Shown one piece after another: positions 24,487 through 34,590 of a stretch of DNA of 64,000 nt. Position 1 is the first letter of the stretch, and the number at the start of each line of letters is the position of its first letter. The stretch lies in contig NW_026611593.1 of NCBI RefSeq assembly GCF_028502605.1, positions 930,001 through 994,000 of the forward strand, read 5' to 3'. Source of the DNA: Trichoderma breve (lineage: Eukaryota > Ascomycota > Sordariomycetes > Hypocreales > Hypocreaceae). The notes beneath the pieces are model-generated. The model did not search any database. It was not told the origin of the DNA and saw only the letters and a program-made list of their open reading frames with translations. Position numbers and translations under genes: made by a program.

Positions 24487-25128
24487 GGTGAAGGAGAAAG
24501 AGAAGGGTTACAGAAGTTGAGATTACGAGTTTTGTTTTATGTAGTGATGGTGAGGTGGATTGTGTGATGGGATACGGGGGCATTCTGGAGAGGTATATAT
24601 TGGGGAGTCGAACTACACTTCTGAGCGTCTTTTTCAGCTGATTACTAGCAGCTTGTCCGATTCCCCTTGGGGATTTGACAAGCTGATAATGGGTTCTCAG
24701 CTCTGACAAAGAGGAAACATACAGTTATGCTAAGACGATTGTAGATCTCTGCATGAGGATGTGGGGATGGACTCATGCGGGCATTGTGTTTTGAAAAAGA
24801 GTCTGCGTGTATGATTCGTCCTCACACTTGTGGCAGATATTATGCGGCTCACTAGAATAAACGTGAATTGACAAATCGGTATACCGGTATAAAAGCCTGT
24901 AAAACTATGCTTCTTAGCTAGGCATGTGCTATCTCCTCTCAATGATGAGCCTAGAGCGTATAACCGTAATGAAGCCTGCTTGAAAGTGAAAGTGAAACCC
25001 CCATTACTATTTTCCCTTCCAAATCCCTTGGATAATAACCATGGCCAGCTCGAATCAATATTTATTCCCTTGTAAGCAAATGTCCTTTTTCCTTCCCAAA
25101 CTCCATCCAATCACTCTCCCTGTTCCAT
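24487..25128. other. Intergenic region with promoter of the small gene
   Basis: The left part serves as the presumed promoter and leader of the small minus-strand gene, and the right part as the 3' flank of the RRM gene. A 126-codon ORF at 24730-25110 (minus) resembles nothing known. Confidence 0.5.
24593..24600 (-). promoter_or_regulatory. TATA-like box of the small hypothetical gene
   Basis: On the minus strand this reads ATATATAC, about 107 bp before the ATG at 24486, followed by a pyrimidine-rich leader. The position is usual for a fungal core promoter. Confidence 0.4.
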
Positions 25129-27269
25129 CTAATTAAGAGCTCTCTTCTCGAGGAACTTCTTCACGACAGCAGCTGCAGGCACTGCCTTGATGTCGCGGCA
25201 TCCCATCTCACAGCTTTTCGGACACTTGGGTACCGTGTCCGGGGCGAGGCCTTGCTCTTCAGCCTTCTCGCGGCGGTGCTTGGCCACCATGCCGTAGTGC
25301 TCCCATTTGCGACGATTGATCTCGCCACACGCCTTGAAGTGTTCATCCCAGTAGTCTGCCCAGTCGGGCTCGTGGAGCGTGTTCTCCAGGAGAAGCTTGG
25401 CCTCGTCCTCGGCTGATATTTTCCAGCCCCATTTGCGGCGAGTCAGAGTGATGTCGCTGCCTATGATACGGTATTCGGTGTCCTTGCGGTTCTCAAGGTC
25501 GTCAAGGTAGTCGTCGACTTCACTTTCGTCAATTTCGTACTGCAATGCTAAGCGTGTCTTTAGAGAGACCCGTGTTGGTCCCATTTGAGCGGCCGCTCTC
25601 CGAAGGTGAGGAGGCAAGTAGTCGTTGTACGGATAACGATTCCATTGCTCTTCCAAATCGTCTCCAAAGGGGTGCGAGATTGGACTTTCATGCTGTCGAC
25701 GACGGATTCTGGACAACGCCTCGTTTGTGTGTGTCGAATCAGCCAGGAACATGCGAAATTTTGCATCGTCGGGGTTAATAGTATAAAAGTCGGAAAATCT
25801 TCCTGAGAAGATGAGCCAATCAGCTCTGTTTGCTTGAAAGAGAGTCGCAAATTCAACAGTTAATCCGTCGTTTGCCTCATTGTAATTAGTAGACACGATA
25901 TTGTTTGTGCCAATGGTGCTGATAAAGTACCATATGCACTCCTTCGGAAACCCTTTAAGAAGGAAACGACGAGCACATCCATTATCAAGAAGGCCCTTGT
26001 CAATTCTGCCAAAGCCATAAGAGGAAGATGAGATCAGCCATGCGTTGGCGCTATAGACGTCACCGTTTTCGGCCTTGTATAAGAGAGGAGAAGTGTTGGC
26101 GTCGTGTGTAAATTCGGCGGCCGACTGGTGATACACGAACTCGAGCATGGCGGTCTTGGTATCATTGCTAAAAATTGGGGCAGTGTTGAGTACCATGATG
26201 CCAAGGAGTCCACCGTGGCATTGAATACCTCGTGTGATCTGAGACGTGGTTGCATCAGGCGGCAAGTTTGTGAGCATGACACGACGGCTTTGCAGCCCTG
26301 TGGTTGGAGTGGTCACATAGACCTCTGCCACATCGGACTGATACTCCAAATCTAGGTGAAAGGGTGCGTTTCCTCCTGGGGTATCGACAAACGAGACGGT
26401 TTCTTCTAGCAATTCCATATCCCTGTTCTCGGTTAAGAAGAATTGCTCATCATCAGTAAGCTCAGTCATACCAATAATCTGCTCATCGGGAAGGCCGTCA
26501 TCTAGCAAAAGATCAATCTCTGTCTCGACGGTGTCTGGTGATTCTGCTCTGCTGTTTGACACGCCTCGTTCGTCGGATTGCGGAGTTGAACTGCCAGACT
26601 CCTATCACACAATTCAGTCAGTACTCTACCCATCTTATCACATGAACGGATGACTGTTAGACATGTCCTTCTTGCACATACCGAGCTGTCAAGACTTGGA
26701 TTGGCCTTTGCCTCCTCCATCATGACAATATTTCCCTTGAGAATATGTCGAACACCGGTGAGAGAATTGCCCAGCGTTCGAAGGGCGCGAACCAAATCGA
26801 TATCCAATTCTTCCTCTGCCAATTCTTGAAGCATGTGCTCGACTTCTTTCTATTGAGAGCAATCATGTTAGCCTATATGCACATGCTTCTACAAGCTTGT
26901 GTAAGTGAGAGATGGCAGTTGTCTACTTACACTGTCAAACACAATACTCTGTATCTGATGAAATTGTCGCCACAAAGCATTCTGGATTTCTTGAAAGATT
27001 TCAAGACACTCATCACGCTTCTTATAGCTTCGCTGATGCTCATTCCCATGTCTCTTGCCTTGATTGCTGTTGTTGTAGTTGTTTGCTTGGGTCTCCAAAC
27101 TTTGTTCTGCAGCAGTGATGAATGCCTGAGAAGTAGAAACATTCGATTGGCTAATTACATGCTGATGCTCCAGCGCACCATCACTTTGATCTCCATGATG
27201 GAAAGAGGAGGCCGTGACGGATGGAGGAGGCGTGAGATCAATGAGCCTCTCTGCGTTTTGCACAGCCAT
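25129..27269 (-). CDS. RRM-domain protein of unknown function
   Basis: Three exons on the minus strand, 27269-26931, 26849-26682 and 26601-25129, give 659 residues. The introns are 81 nt (GTAAGT...ATAG) and 80 nt (GTATGT...ATAG), both in phase 0. The N-terminal 170 residues look helical and contain a likely coiled-coil or oligomerisation segment (about 90-150, ECLEIFQEIQNALWRQF then EHMLQELAEEEL). An acidic Ser-rich linker follows. Residues about 275-355 form an RRM-like fold starting RRVMLTNLPPDATTSQITRG, with strand TAMLEFVYHQSAAEF; a canonical aromatic RNP1 is not obvious. The C terminus holds a conserved-looking Trp-rich block (WADYWDEHFKACGEINRRKW) and a basic helix. The likely role is RNA binding. 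The partner and process cannot be assigned. Confidence 0.82.
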
Positions 27270-29750
27270 TGTATTGAATGGGGGACAATGGACATGCAAT
27301 CTGAAGTTGTGGCTTTGAGGAATGAGGGAGAAGATGGAGGTAGAGAACAAAGCTGCAGGATGGAAGAAGAAGCTGCAGTTGAAGGCGAAGGAGTGTAGAG
27401 GCCTTGGGCGGTGAGGTGCGTTTTACTGTGTTGGGAATTGCTATAGTGCACGAGCTGCCATCGTCAACACCGGCAGAATGCCCTCACTGGACGTTTGCTT
27501 CATCTTGACAGCCATCTGGGTGCCTGAGGAAAACATGCGATTGCAGTGACAGTGAATCACAGACAACTATCTCCAAGAGGCGCAGCTGGCAAACTTGCAA
27601 GAGAGTGAGCTGCATTAGCGGCGGTTTCGTCCAGATACTTGGGACGAACTGCTGAGGGTTCTAGTTCCAACTGTAGAGACATCTGAACTCGGCGTGATGC
27701 AAGACCGTAGGAGAAGTTTGATGCAAGTAGCCAAAGGAGATGGAGGATATTCTAATGAGTATATCTAGGTACTGATGCTTAGTAACCGAGTCATTACATA
27801 GACTTTTGGCACAATCTCGTTGACTACCTAGGTTAATTCCGGAGCATAGGATGGATCTAACGTCTCGTTCTCATAGCCTAGCACTCTGTAATATATGTAT
27901 AGGTGAAAGCAAAGTCAGCTCATGCCGCATCTTCATCTACCGAGTCGAGAACCGATACCATCATGCAAATCTAAAAAGAGAGAGAGAGAGAGGGAGAGGG
28001 AAAAAAACTCAAAAAAAAAAAAAAAAAAACTCTCATTTCACGTCGAAAGTTGCCTATCTAGGGGGATGATTCACTGCAGAAAACAGCTTGAAACATTGTT
28101 TGATCGGTTGTCGGCAACGGGTTAACGGCTTGTATTTTTAGAGCCAGGCATTTCCCTTTTGAGAAGGTTTCTGCGACTGCTACGTAAGCAAGCTAAAGAA
28201 AAAACTGCTGCAAGGCTGCTAGTGACGCTGAAGCGAATCGACCGGGCGTCGATTTTATGTCGGCCAAGTGGGACTAGCTTGGCTTCGAGAAACAACGTCA
28301 TAAGGGCAGGGCAAAAGGGAAAAAAAAGCATCCATAGAAGAGAATGAGATGGACAAGCCAAGACAGCGGTTATCCGGGATGAACGGGCCCCAATGCAGCT
28401 AGACCGGAGAATAAATCCTCCCCTAGAAGACATCATATGCAGTGCTAGAACAAAAAGAATTCCAAAACTCCTTTCCCGCGATGCGTGCCGAAGCAGATTT
28501 TTGGCGATTTCGCGCTGCCCGATTTGCTGCTTTGGCGCTGCACCGGCTGTATTCCGGCGTGCTGATTCCGAGCCAAACCCGAACGTTTGTACCGGCAAGT
28601 ACCGCGACCGCAAACGTTTCCGGGGAAAAGCTGCACTGGAGAATTGCGAATAGCGAGTAGCCTATGCAACTGCAAGCTAGGGTAATGGATTGATTACTAG
28701 TTACGGTCAGATGGGCTTTAATTGAATTGAATGAATGATTCAGGTATATGGTAGTCTGGCAATTGCGATGCGGGGAGTTGGTGTACTACCTCCTAATGTC
28801 TGTGGTGATGGGATGCTTGAACCAAGGGCAGAATGAGATGAGTAAACTGTGGCTTGTTGGACATTAAAATTTACCATATTGCATTATGTTAGGTAAATAA
28901 GTATCCAGTAATAAACACACTTGGCTTTCAATAAACTAATTCAATTTGAAGGCATTATTAGTCAAATGCCAACATCGTCAACCCCAATGGCACAATCCCC
29001 ATGGCCAAAAGATACCTCAAACTACATCATGCAAGCCCCACTTCGTTAGCACCCTAAAACCCAACCCCCGACTCCCGCAAAAAGGGAAAGCTGTGGGGCT
29101 CCCAGCTGCCGCAGGGGTCGGCAGGGCTGCGGTTTCCTCAAAGCTGCTTTTGTTACGTACAAGCTTTCCCTCTGACTGGCCGCTGCTGGAACCAAAGGGA
29201 ACCAAGCCATGTCCGCACAGATGCGAGCCAGCATTTCCTGCTTCTTGTTTCTCGTCGTACTCGCGCTGTGTCCGATACCTTTCGCCCAGCTCCTGTTCCT
29301 GCGCATCGCTGAGTCTCGCCAATCCCGAGGTACGCGTGGTGTACTTGTCGCTTGTTAGTCCGGCCGTCCACGTTCTCCTCATCTTTGGATGCAGCTCGAC
29401 AAATCTCCGCGGCACACACAAACATCCCTCGTCATCTTTTCGGCTTTTTCGTCTTTTTTCTTCTCGATTTGTTCTTTTCGCTCTTTAAACTATTTCGAAG
29501 CGGGTGTTGTATATTAGGCGGCCCGTTCCCTCGTGGCCTTGGCGAGTCTGGATGACCATTCAGTTCAGTCTCAGCTCACCTTGTCTCGACTTGTCAATAA
29601 TCTTGCCTCAACTTGAGCAGCCTTCTCTCGCCACCAGTACTCGCTCATAACTGTGCCGAAACAACATCACGACGACTAAACCTCCTTTCTCTCTGACATA
29701 CCCAGCATCAACGCGTGTTATACCAGCCTCAGCTGCGACAAGCCGACACG
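27270..29750. other. Divergent intergenic region between RRM and HPP genes
   Basis: A 2.5 kb divergent promoter region. The ORFs at 28122-28613 (minus, 163 codons, non-ATG start), 28946-29488 (plus, 180 codons) and 29017-29421 (minus) overlap each other or lack good starts and known similarity, so I treat them as chance. The plus strand from about 29400 to 29750 is C/T-rich, as expected for the leader of the HPP gene. Confidence 0.55.
27977..28029. repeat. (AG)n tract followed by A7 and A19 runs
   Basis: An AG dinucleotide tract with two G interruptions runs into AAAAAAA and then a 19-base A run (28011-28029). It could be the A-rich tail of an old retroposed copy or just a simple-sequence block in the divergent promoter. 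No flanking target-site duplication is obvious. Confidence 0.85.
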
Positions 29751-30775
29751 ATGGCGCCCATCCACCATTCCTGGAACTTCAACATTGACCGGTTCCTCAA
29801 TCCCTTGATCCCTCCTCCGCCATGGAACCACATCCCTTACCCCATCGCCTACTGGTTTGGCTTTCGCAAGACGAAGCCTCAAGGAACAGGCAACTTGATG
29901 CCCATCTTCTGGGCCTTCCTCGGCGTCTTTGGTGCTATTGCCATGATTGAAGCCGTTGGAAAGCATGTCGCCTCGTTCCCACCCCACCACGTGCCTCTCA
30001 TCGTGGGCAGTTTTGTAAGTCGATCTTAGAAATATCTGGTACGAATACGTGTATAAGTATACGCATATACGCACATTTTATGATTGTTGTAACTAATTGG
30101 CGATGCTACGTTTAGGGTGCTGCTGCCGTCCTTGAGTTCTACGCCATTGAATCGCCTCTTGCGCAACCGAGAAACGCCATCGGCGGCCAAGTCATCTCTG
30201 CCATCATTGGTTGTGCCGTAGGGAAGCTCTTCCTTCTCAGTGACAACTTTGAAGACATCAAATGGCTCGGCGGTGCTCTAGCTTGCGCTTCTGCTACTGC
30301 AATGATGGCACTGACCAAGACCGTCCACCCTCCGGCAGGTGCAACCGCGCTATTGGCTGTCGTTGATCCAACTCTTATCCAAGTCGGCTGGTTTCTGATC
30401 CCCGTCATGTTGTTGGGATGCACTTTGATGCTTGGTGCAGCCCTCCTGATTAACAACATTGAGCGCCAATTTCCCGTCTACTGGTGGTCTCCCGAAGATC
30501 TGAGGCAGCCCAACTCCATGTTCCGCCGCCGAACATCCAAGAAGAAGGCCAAGGAAACTGAATCCAAGCCCGAGGACGCTAGCAGCGGAGAAGGCGATGC
30601 GAGATACGTTTCCGATGTGGAGGCGAATGCCGCTGCCGAGACCGAGTTAGAAAAGGAGGACACCATTTATGCCGCCGATATCATCATCAAGCCTGGACAG
30701 GTCATTGTGCCTGAGCACGTCTATCTCACCCAGGAAGAGCAGCAATATCTGGAAATGATATCCAAACGTCTCTAA
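29751..30775 (+). CDS. HPP-family integral membrane protein
   Basis: Two exons, 29751-30014 and 30116-30775, with a 101-nt intron (GTAAGT, ACTAATT, TTAG), give 307 residues. The family signature TVHPPAGATALLA lies at about 157-169 (H159-P160-P161). It sits in a block of four to five hydrophobic segments: IFWAFLGVFGAIAMIEAV, HHVPLIVGSFGAAAVLEF, GGQVISAIIGCAVGKLFLL, WLGGALACASATAMMAL and WFLIPVMLLGCTLMLGAALL. The C-terminal 90 residues are charged and presumably cytosolic, with a basic patch SKKKAKE. Plant and bacterial HPP proteins have been linked to nitrite transport, but whether fungal members carry nitrite is unproven. The ATG at 29751 is the first in-frame ATG. Confidence 0.92.
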
Positions 30776-31599
30776 GCGAATATGCCACTTACAGCATGCG
30801 CCTATTCTTCCTACTACAACAACAACACCATCATCATCGCCATCGGAGTCACATGGCGGAGGACAAGCTGTGACACCACTTGACGACATACTCATGCATT
30901 TTCTTTTCAGCCAGCGGATGCATCTTTGACGAAGCATGGCGTTTCTTTTTACCTACCAGTTTATAATCAATGATTTCCACGTTGCTGATCTACGAGATAC
31001 CACATGTATATAGCTAGCTATTTCTTTTTCTTTTATCAAAAGCAAAATATAGCTCATGAACTCTTCATCACTTGTCTTATTGCCTTTTTTGCAGTCATCT
31101 ACCTAGATGCTTACTACCCACTAGTAGTCCATCGCCGTCGTCGATCACTGTTTGCTTTTTCCCCGCTAAGATCGATCTTGAGATTTGGTAAGTCAAGCCG
31201 AGCACGCTAAGTCTAGAATCCGGGGCTATGCTGCCAAGCTGCTTAAGCCTAGCAATCAGCCTCACATGCGAGACACCAGATCCAAGCAGAATTACTTTAC
31301 CGAGCCACTGATAATCCAAAATTTCCATCTCAGCAAACGGTCCAATCACGATGCTTCTTCCGTCCAACGGCGCCCGTTGACTTTTTGACCAATGCGGCTT
31401 CTGCCTGCATGCCGTCTGAGTCACCTCGGCGAACCTCTTTAAGCTCCGTAGGATTTGCGCCGTATGACTAACAGCTTCGCAGGAACTTCTGACCAACAAC
31501 ACATATACTCACATATATATATATCCTAGATGCAATGCGTTCTCTGTTCTCAATTTCTGTTTCCATATTTATCCTCCAGACGTTGTGGCCGCCCTCATC
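30776..31599. other. Intergenic region between HPP and DUF2828 genes
   Basis: About 820 bp between two same-strand genes, containing the HPP 3' flank and the DUF2828 promoter. A minus-strand ORF of 135 codons (31095-31502) shows no recognisable protein features. Confidence 0.55.
31512..31523 (+). promoter_or_regulatory. AT-dinucleotide TATA-like element
   Basis: CATATATATATATATCC lies about 77-88 bp before the ATG at 31600. It is a simple AT repeat that may serve as the TATA element of the DUF2828 gene. Confidence 0.4.
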
Positions 31600-34212
31600 A
31601 TGGCTGCAACTGAAGATCAGGCCCAGGCCCAAGAGGTGCCCTGGTTCTTGAAGACATCATACCCTGTCCTTTTCCCTACTCACGATGCCTTGTTCAAATC
31701 ACCTGCCGCCTTTGACAGTTATCTCTCCGATGAACTGCGGGGTGAATATGGGGTGATGTCGATGGAGTCCCTGGAAATGGAAGACTCAATGGACGGCATC
31801 ACTCTAGCTAGCGAAGAGAAGGAATCATCCACACCCGATCAGAAAAAGGAAGACGAAGAGTTTCTGAACCGCATGTTGACGGAGAACTCGGACGTCGCCT
31901 TTCGATCTACTCAAAACGCACTAGTCGACCTCTTCTTCGAAATGGAAGAAGTCGTTTCTGGTGATCGGTTAAAGGAGCTGCTCGACGCTGCCTGGGCTGT
32001 TCATCCACTCATTACTCTGAAAATCATCTTCAATGCGCGCTCAATACACTTGGGCAAGAGCTCGAAAAACGTCTTTTACCGAGCCGCTGGCTGGCTGGCG
32101 AAGAACCATCCGCTCACGCTTGTCGGCAACTTGAGATGGCTCAGTAGGCCAATCATCGAGAAGAAGGTCAAGAAGGAGAACGAAAATGATGAAGGGTTTG
32201 TCAAGGTGGAAAAGCGTGAGGGAGATGAGAATGCGGTGGATCAGTATGATGTTCGACATGGAGTTTCGCATGGTTACTGGAAAGACTTGCTGAATATCCT
32301 TGTTTTGGCGATGGAGAAGAAGCTGGATGTGCTTGAGAATCCGAGAGATGTCTTGAATGTGGAAGATGAAGATATCAAGAATGCTGTACTGGCGAGGCGG
32401 AAAAGGAAGAGGGATGGTGTGAGCTCTGCAAAGACCGCTCGATCAAAAAAGTCAGCAAAGCGTGCAGCCGCCATCGAAGCTTCTAAACAGAGGGCAAAGG
32501 CGAAGGAGATGCGAGCGAAGCCCAACAGACACGTCCTGGAAGAGCAAACTGTTCGCATTGGAAACCCGGAATTCGCCCAGCAAGTCGCGGCCTTTGAGGA
32601 ATCTCAGGCAAAAGCTGAAGCGGCTCGAATAAGAGCTGAAAAGCGAGAACTGGAAGCCACACAGCCAACACATGCCTTGGAGAAAGAGACGGCACGTATT
32701 GAAAACCTCAAGTTGGCTAGGCACCGGGAACGAGATGACCGGCATGCGGCCTCTATGGACTGGTTCAACACCAATGCCGTTTACCGAACTTTGCATGTCG
32801 CTGTGGCGCGACTCTTTGCTGACCAGCTTCACTCTGACCTGGCGGCTCTCCGGGACTCTGATCACAGAGCCAAAAGGGGCATCTCTCTCTGTGCAAAATG
32901 GGCTCCTTCGCATGGCAATTTCCACGACAGACATACTTGCATCATCAGCTCCATCGCCGAAATCCTGTATCCGCGAGAGTCGCTCGCCAGTGTGGTCTCT
33001 ACATCAGATAGCCGGGAAGTATATCTGCGCTACGCACGAGAGCAGTATCGCAAAGACGTGTCTGCCCTGAGAAAGCACCTCGAAGTCGTGGAGCGGGATA
33101 TCAGCGCCAGTACATTCGACAAGATCAAATATGATCGCGTGCCGTCCATCGCGATGAAGAACTACACTCGAGTCTTCATTGAAAAAGATCTGGATCGCTT
33201 CCAAGAGTACGTTGGCAAGGTTGCCGAGGGAAAGGCCAATATCTCAGGAGCTGTCTTGCTGCCCTCTACACTAGTCTGCGCTGCATCGAAAGCTCCCTCA
33301 TCCAATCTAAAGCATCTCAGCCAACATGAGCTCATCAATCACACCATGAGGGAAATCGAGGCCAAGGTTGCCGATGGCCAGTGGAAGACGCTTGTTCAGC
33401 GGATAAAAGACTCGGGCACCCTGTCTTCGTGCATTGCAGTATGTGATGTGTCTAGCAGCATGAGTGGCCCTGTCTTCAAGGACGGCACCACTCCCATGCA
33501 CTCTGCGATCGGACTGTCTCTGTTAGTTGCGGAGGTGACGGAGGAGCCGTTTGGCGGCAAGTTTATCACGTTCGACTCGCGGCCGTCGATGCAGTCTATC
33601 AGTATGAACAAGACGTTTCCCGAGAAAGTTCAGGAGATTATGCGTGCGCCTTGGGGTGGGAATACGGATTTCGTGGCTGTTTTCGAACAGTTGATTCTCC
33701 CCCTGGCCATCGAAAACAAGCTCAAGCAGGAAGACATGGTGAAGCGTGTGTTTGTGTTCAGTGACATGCATTTCGACTCGGCAGAGAGCAGCTACAACTA
33801 TTATAGCTCGAATGGACCTCAAAAACAGGCGACGTGGGCGTCCTCCTATGAGAGGATCAAGGTTAAATACGAGGAGCACGGGTATGAGCTGCCGGAGCTC
33901 GTATTTTGGGATCTCGCGGGTGGGAGAGGGGGCGGGACTGCGCCGAAGCCGGTGCTTGCGGGGGAGGCGGGCACGGCGCTGGTGAGCGGGTATTCGCAGG
34001 GCATGTTGAAGGTGTTTATGGATAATGGAATGTTTGAGGCTGAAGAGGAGGAGGAGGAGGGAGAAGTTGATGTGAAGGATGAGGATGAGGATGAGGATAT
34101 GGTGGAGATTACTGCGACTGAGAAGACGAAGAAGGCGAAGATGAATCCGTTGGCGACGGTTAAGAAGGCGATTTCGCACAAGGCGTATGATATGCTTAAA
34201 GTAATGGATTAG
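31600..34212 (+). CDS. DUF2828 protein with vWA-like domain
   Basis: A single exon of 870 residues. The reading frame opens at a GTG at 31585, but the first ATG is 31600. The architecture fits the DUF2828 family of fungi and plants, whose C-terminal half resembles the vWA domain of TROVE/Ro60 proteins. The MIDAS-like motif is AVCDVSSSMSG with D616 in the DxSxS position, followed by GKFITFDSRPSM, APWGGNTDF and VFVFSDMHFDSAES. An insert at about 240-390 is very rich in Lys, Arg, Glu and Ala, probably a coiled coil. It contains two copies of an HxLExxTxRIxN motif (H311 and H358), 47 residues apart. A Glu-rich patch follows near 810-835. Family function is unknown; RNA or RNP binding is only suggested by the TROVE resemblance. 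Confidence 0.9.
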   Translation: MAATEDQAQAQEVPWFLKTSYPVLFPTHDALFKSPAAFDSYLSDELRGEYGVMSMESLEMEDSMDGITLASEEKESSTPDQKKEDEEFLNRMLTENSDVAFRSTQNALVDLFFEMEEVVSGDRLKELLDAAWAVHPLITLKIIFNARSIHLGKSSKNVFYRAAGWLAKNHPLTLVGNLRWLSRPIIEKKVKKENENDEGFVKVEKREGDENAVDQYDVRHGVSHGYWKDLLNILVLAMEKKLDVLENPRDVLNVEDEDIKNAVLARRKRKRDGVSSAKTARSKKSAKRAAAIEASKQRAKAKEMRAKPNRHVLEEQTVRIGNPEFAQQVAAFEESQAKAEAARIRAEKRELEATQPTHALEKETARIENLKLARHRERDDRHAASMDWFNTNAVYRTLHVAVARLFADQLHSDLAALRDSDHRAKRGISLCAKWAPSHGNFHDRHTCIISSIAEILYPRESLASVVSTSDSREVYLRYAREQYRKDVSALRKHLEVVERDISASTFDKIKYDRVPSIAMKNYTRVFIEKDLDRFQEYVGKVAEGKANISGAVLLPSTLVCAASKAPSSNLKHLSQHELINHTMREIEAKVADGQWKTLVQRIKDSGTLSSCIAVCDVSSSMSGPVFKDGTTPMHSAIGLSLLVAEVTEEPFGGKFITFDSRPSMQSISMNKTFPEKVQEIMRAPWGGNTDFVAVFEQLILPLAIENKLKQEDMVKRVFVFSDMHFDSAESSYNYYSSNGPQKQATWASSYERIKVKYEEHGYELPELVFWDLAGGRGGGTAPKPVLAGEAGTALVSGYSQGMLKVFMDNGMFEAEEEEEEGEVDVKDEDEDEDMVEITATEKTKKAKMNPLATVKKAISHKAYDMLKVMD

Positions 34213-34490
34213 GCAGATGTTACAATATGATGATGCAATGTCAATCTGATGTTATGAATGCAAATGGCGTTGTGTACAATCGTGTGTAAGAGACATGCAA
34301 GTGTAAGTGCTGTGCTAGATTGAGGGGCACCATCACGGCCACGAACAAGCAACTCTCCACTTCCCAATACTTGCTGATCAACGAGTCTATCAACCAAAAA
34401 AATATCTCACTTCGCCATGTAAGCAAATGTCTGCGACCCGGATGATGATGGACAGAGAAAAAATCCAAAAAGAAAAGAGAGAGAAAAATC
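34213..34490. other. 3' flank of the DUF2828 gene
   Basis: The polyadenylation region of the DUF2828 gene faces the 3' end of the minus-strand tRNA gene. No other feature is seen. Confidence 0.5.
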
Positions 34491-34495
34491 AAAAA
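34491..34495 (-). terminator. Pol III terminator of tRNA-Pro
   Basis: On the minus strand a TTTTT run begins 10 nt after the tRNA 3' end, with a second T5 run at 34484-34488 and further T-rich sequence beyond. This is the usual RNA polymerase III stop. Confidence 0.75.
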
Positions 34496-34505
34496 GAGAG
34501 GTTTG

Positions 34506-34590
34506 GGGCCAAACCGTGGATTGAACACGGGACCTCTTGCAGTTGAGTTGGTAGCCCAAAGCAAGAATCATACCACTAGACCATTTGGCC
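34506..34590 (-). tRNA. tRNA-Pro(UGG): tRNA-Pro (anticodon UGG) with a 13-nt intron
   Basis: Read on the minus strand, the acceptor stem GGCCAAA pairs with TTTGGCC, followed by discriminator C. The D arm reads TGGTCTAGTGGTATGA, which also serves as the A box. The anticodon stem CTTGC/GCAAG encloses loop TT-TGG-G, then an intron CTACCAACTCAAC after position 37, then T. The T arm is CCGTG-TTCAATC-CACGG, containing the B box. Mature length is 72 nt. The UGG anticodon and the VGGTCTAGTGGTATGATTCT-type 5' half are characteristic of eukaryotic tRNA-Pro. The 3' CCA is not encoded. Confidence 0.95.

Noticed and set aside
27977..28029. Poly-A tail of a retrotransposon or processed pseudogene
   Set aside because: No coding remnant precedes the A-run on the plus strand and no target-site duplication is visible. 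It may be just simple sequence.
28122..29488. ORFs of 163 (minus) and 180 (plus) codons, plus an antiparallel 134-codon ORF, between RRM and HPP genes
   Set aside because: The first begins at TTG, the other two overlap each other antiparallel, and none resembles a protein family. They lie in the divergent promoter region.
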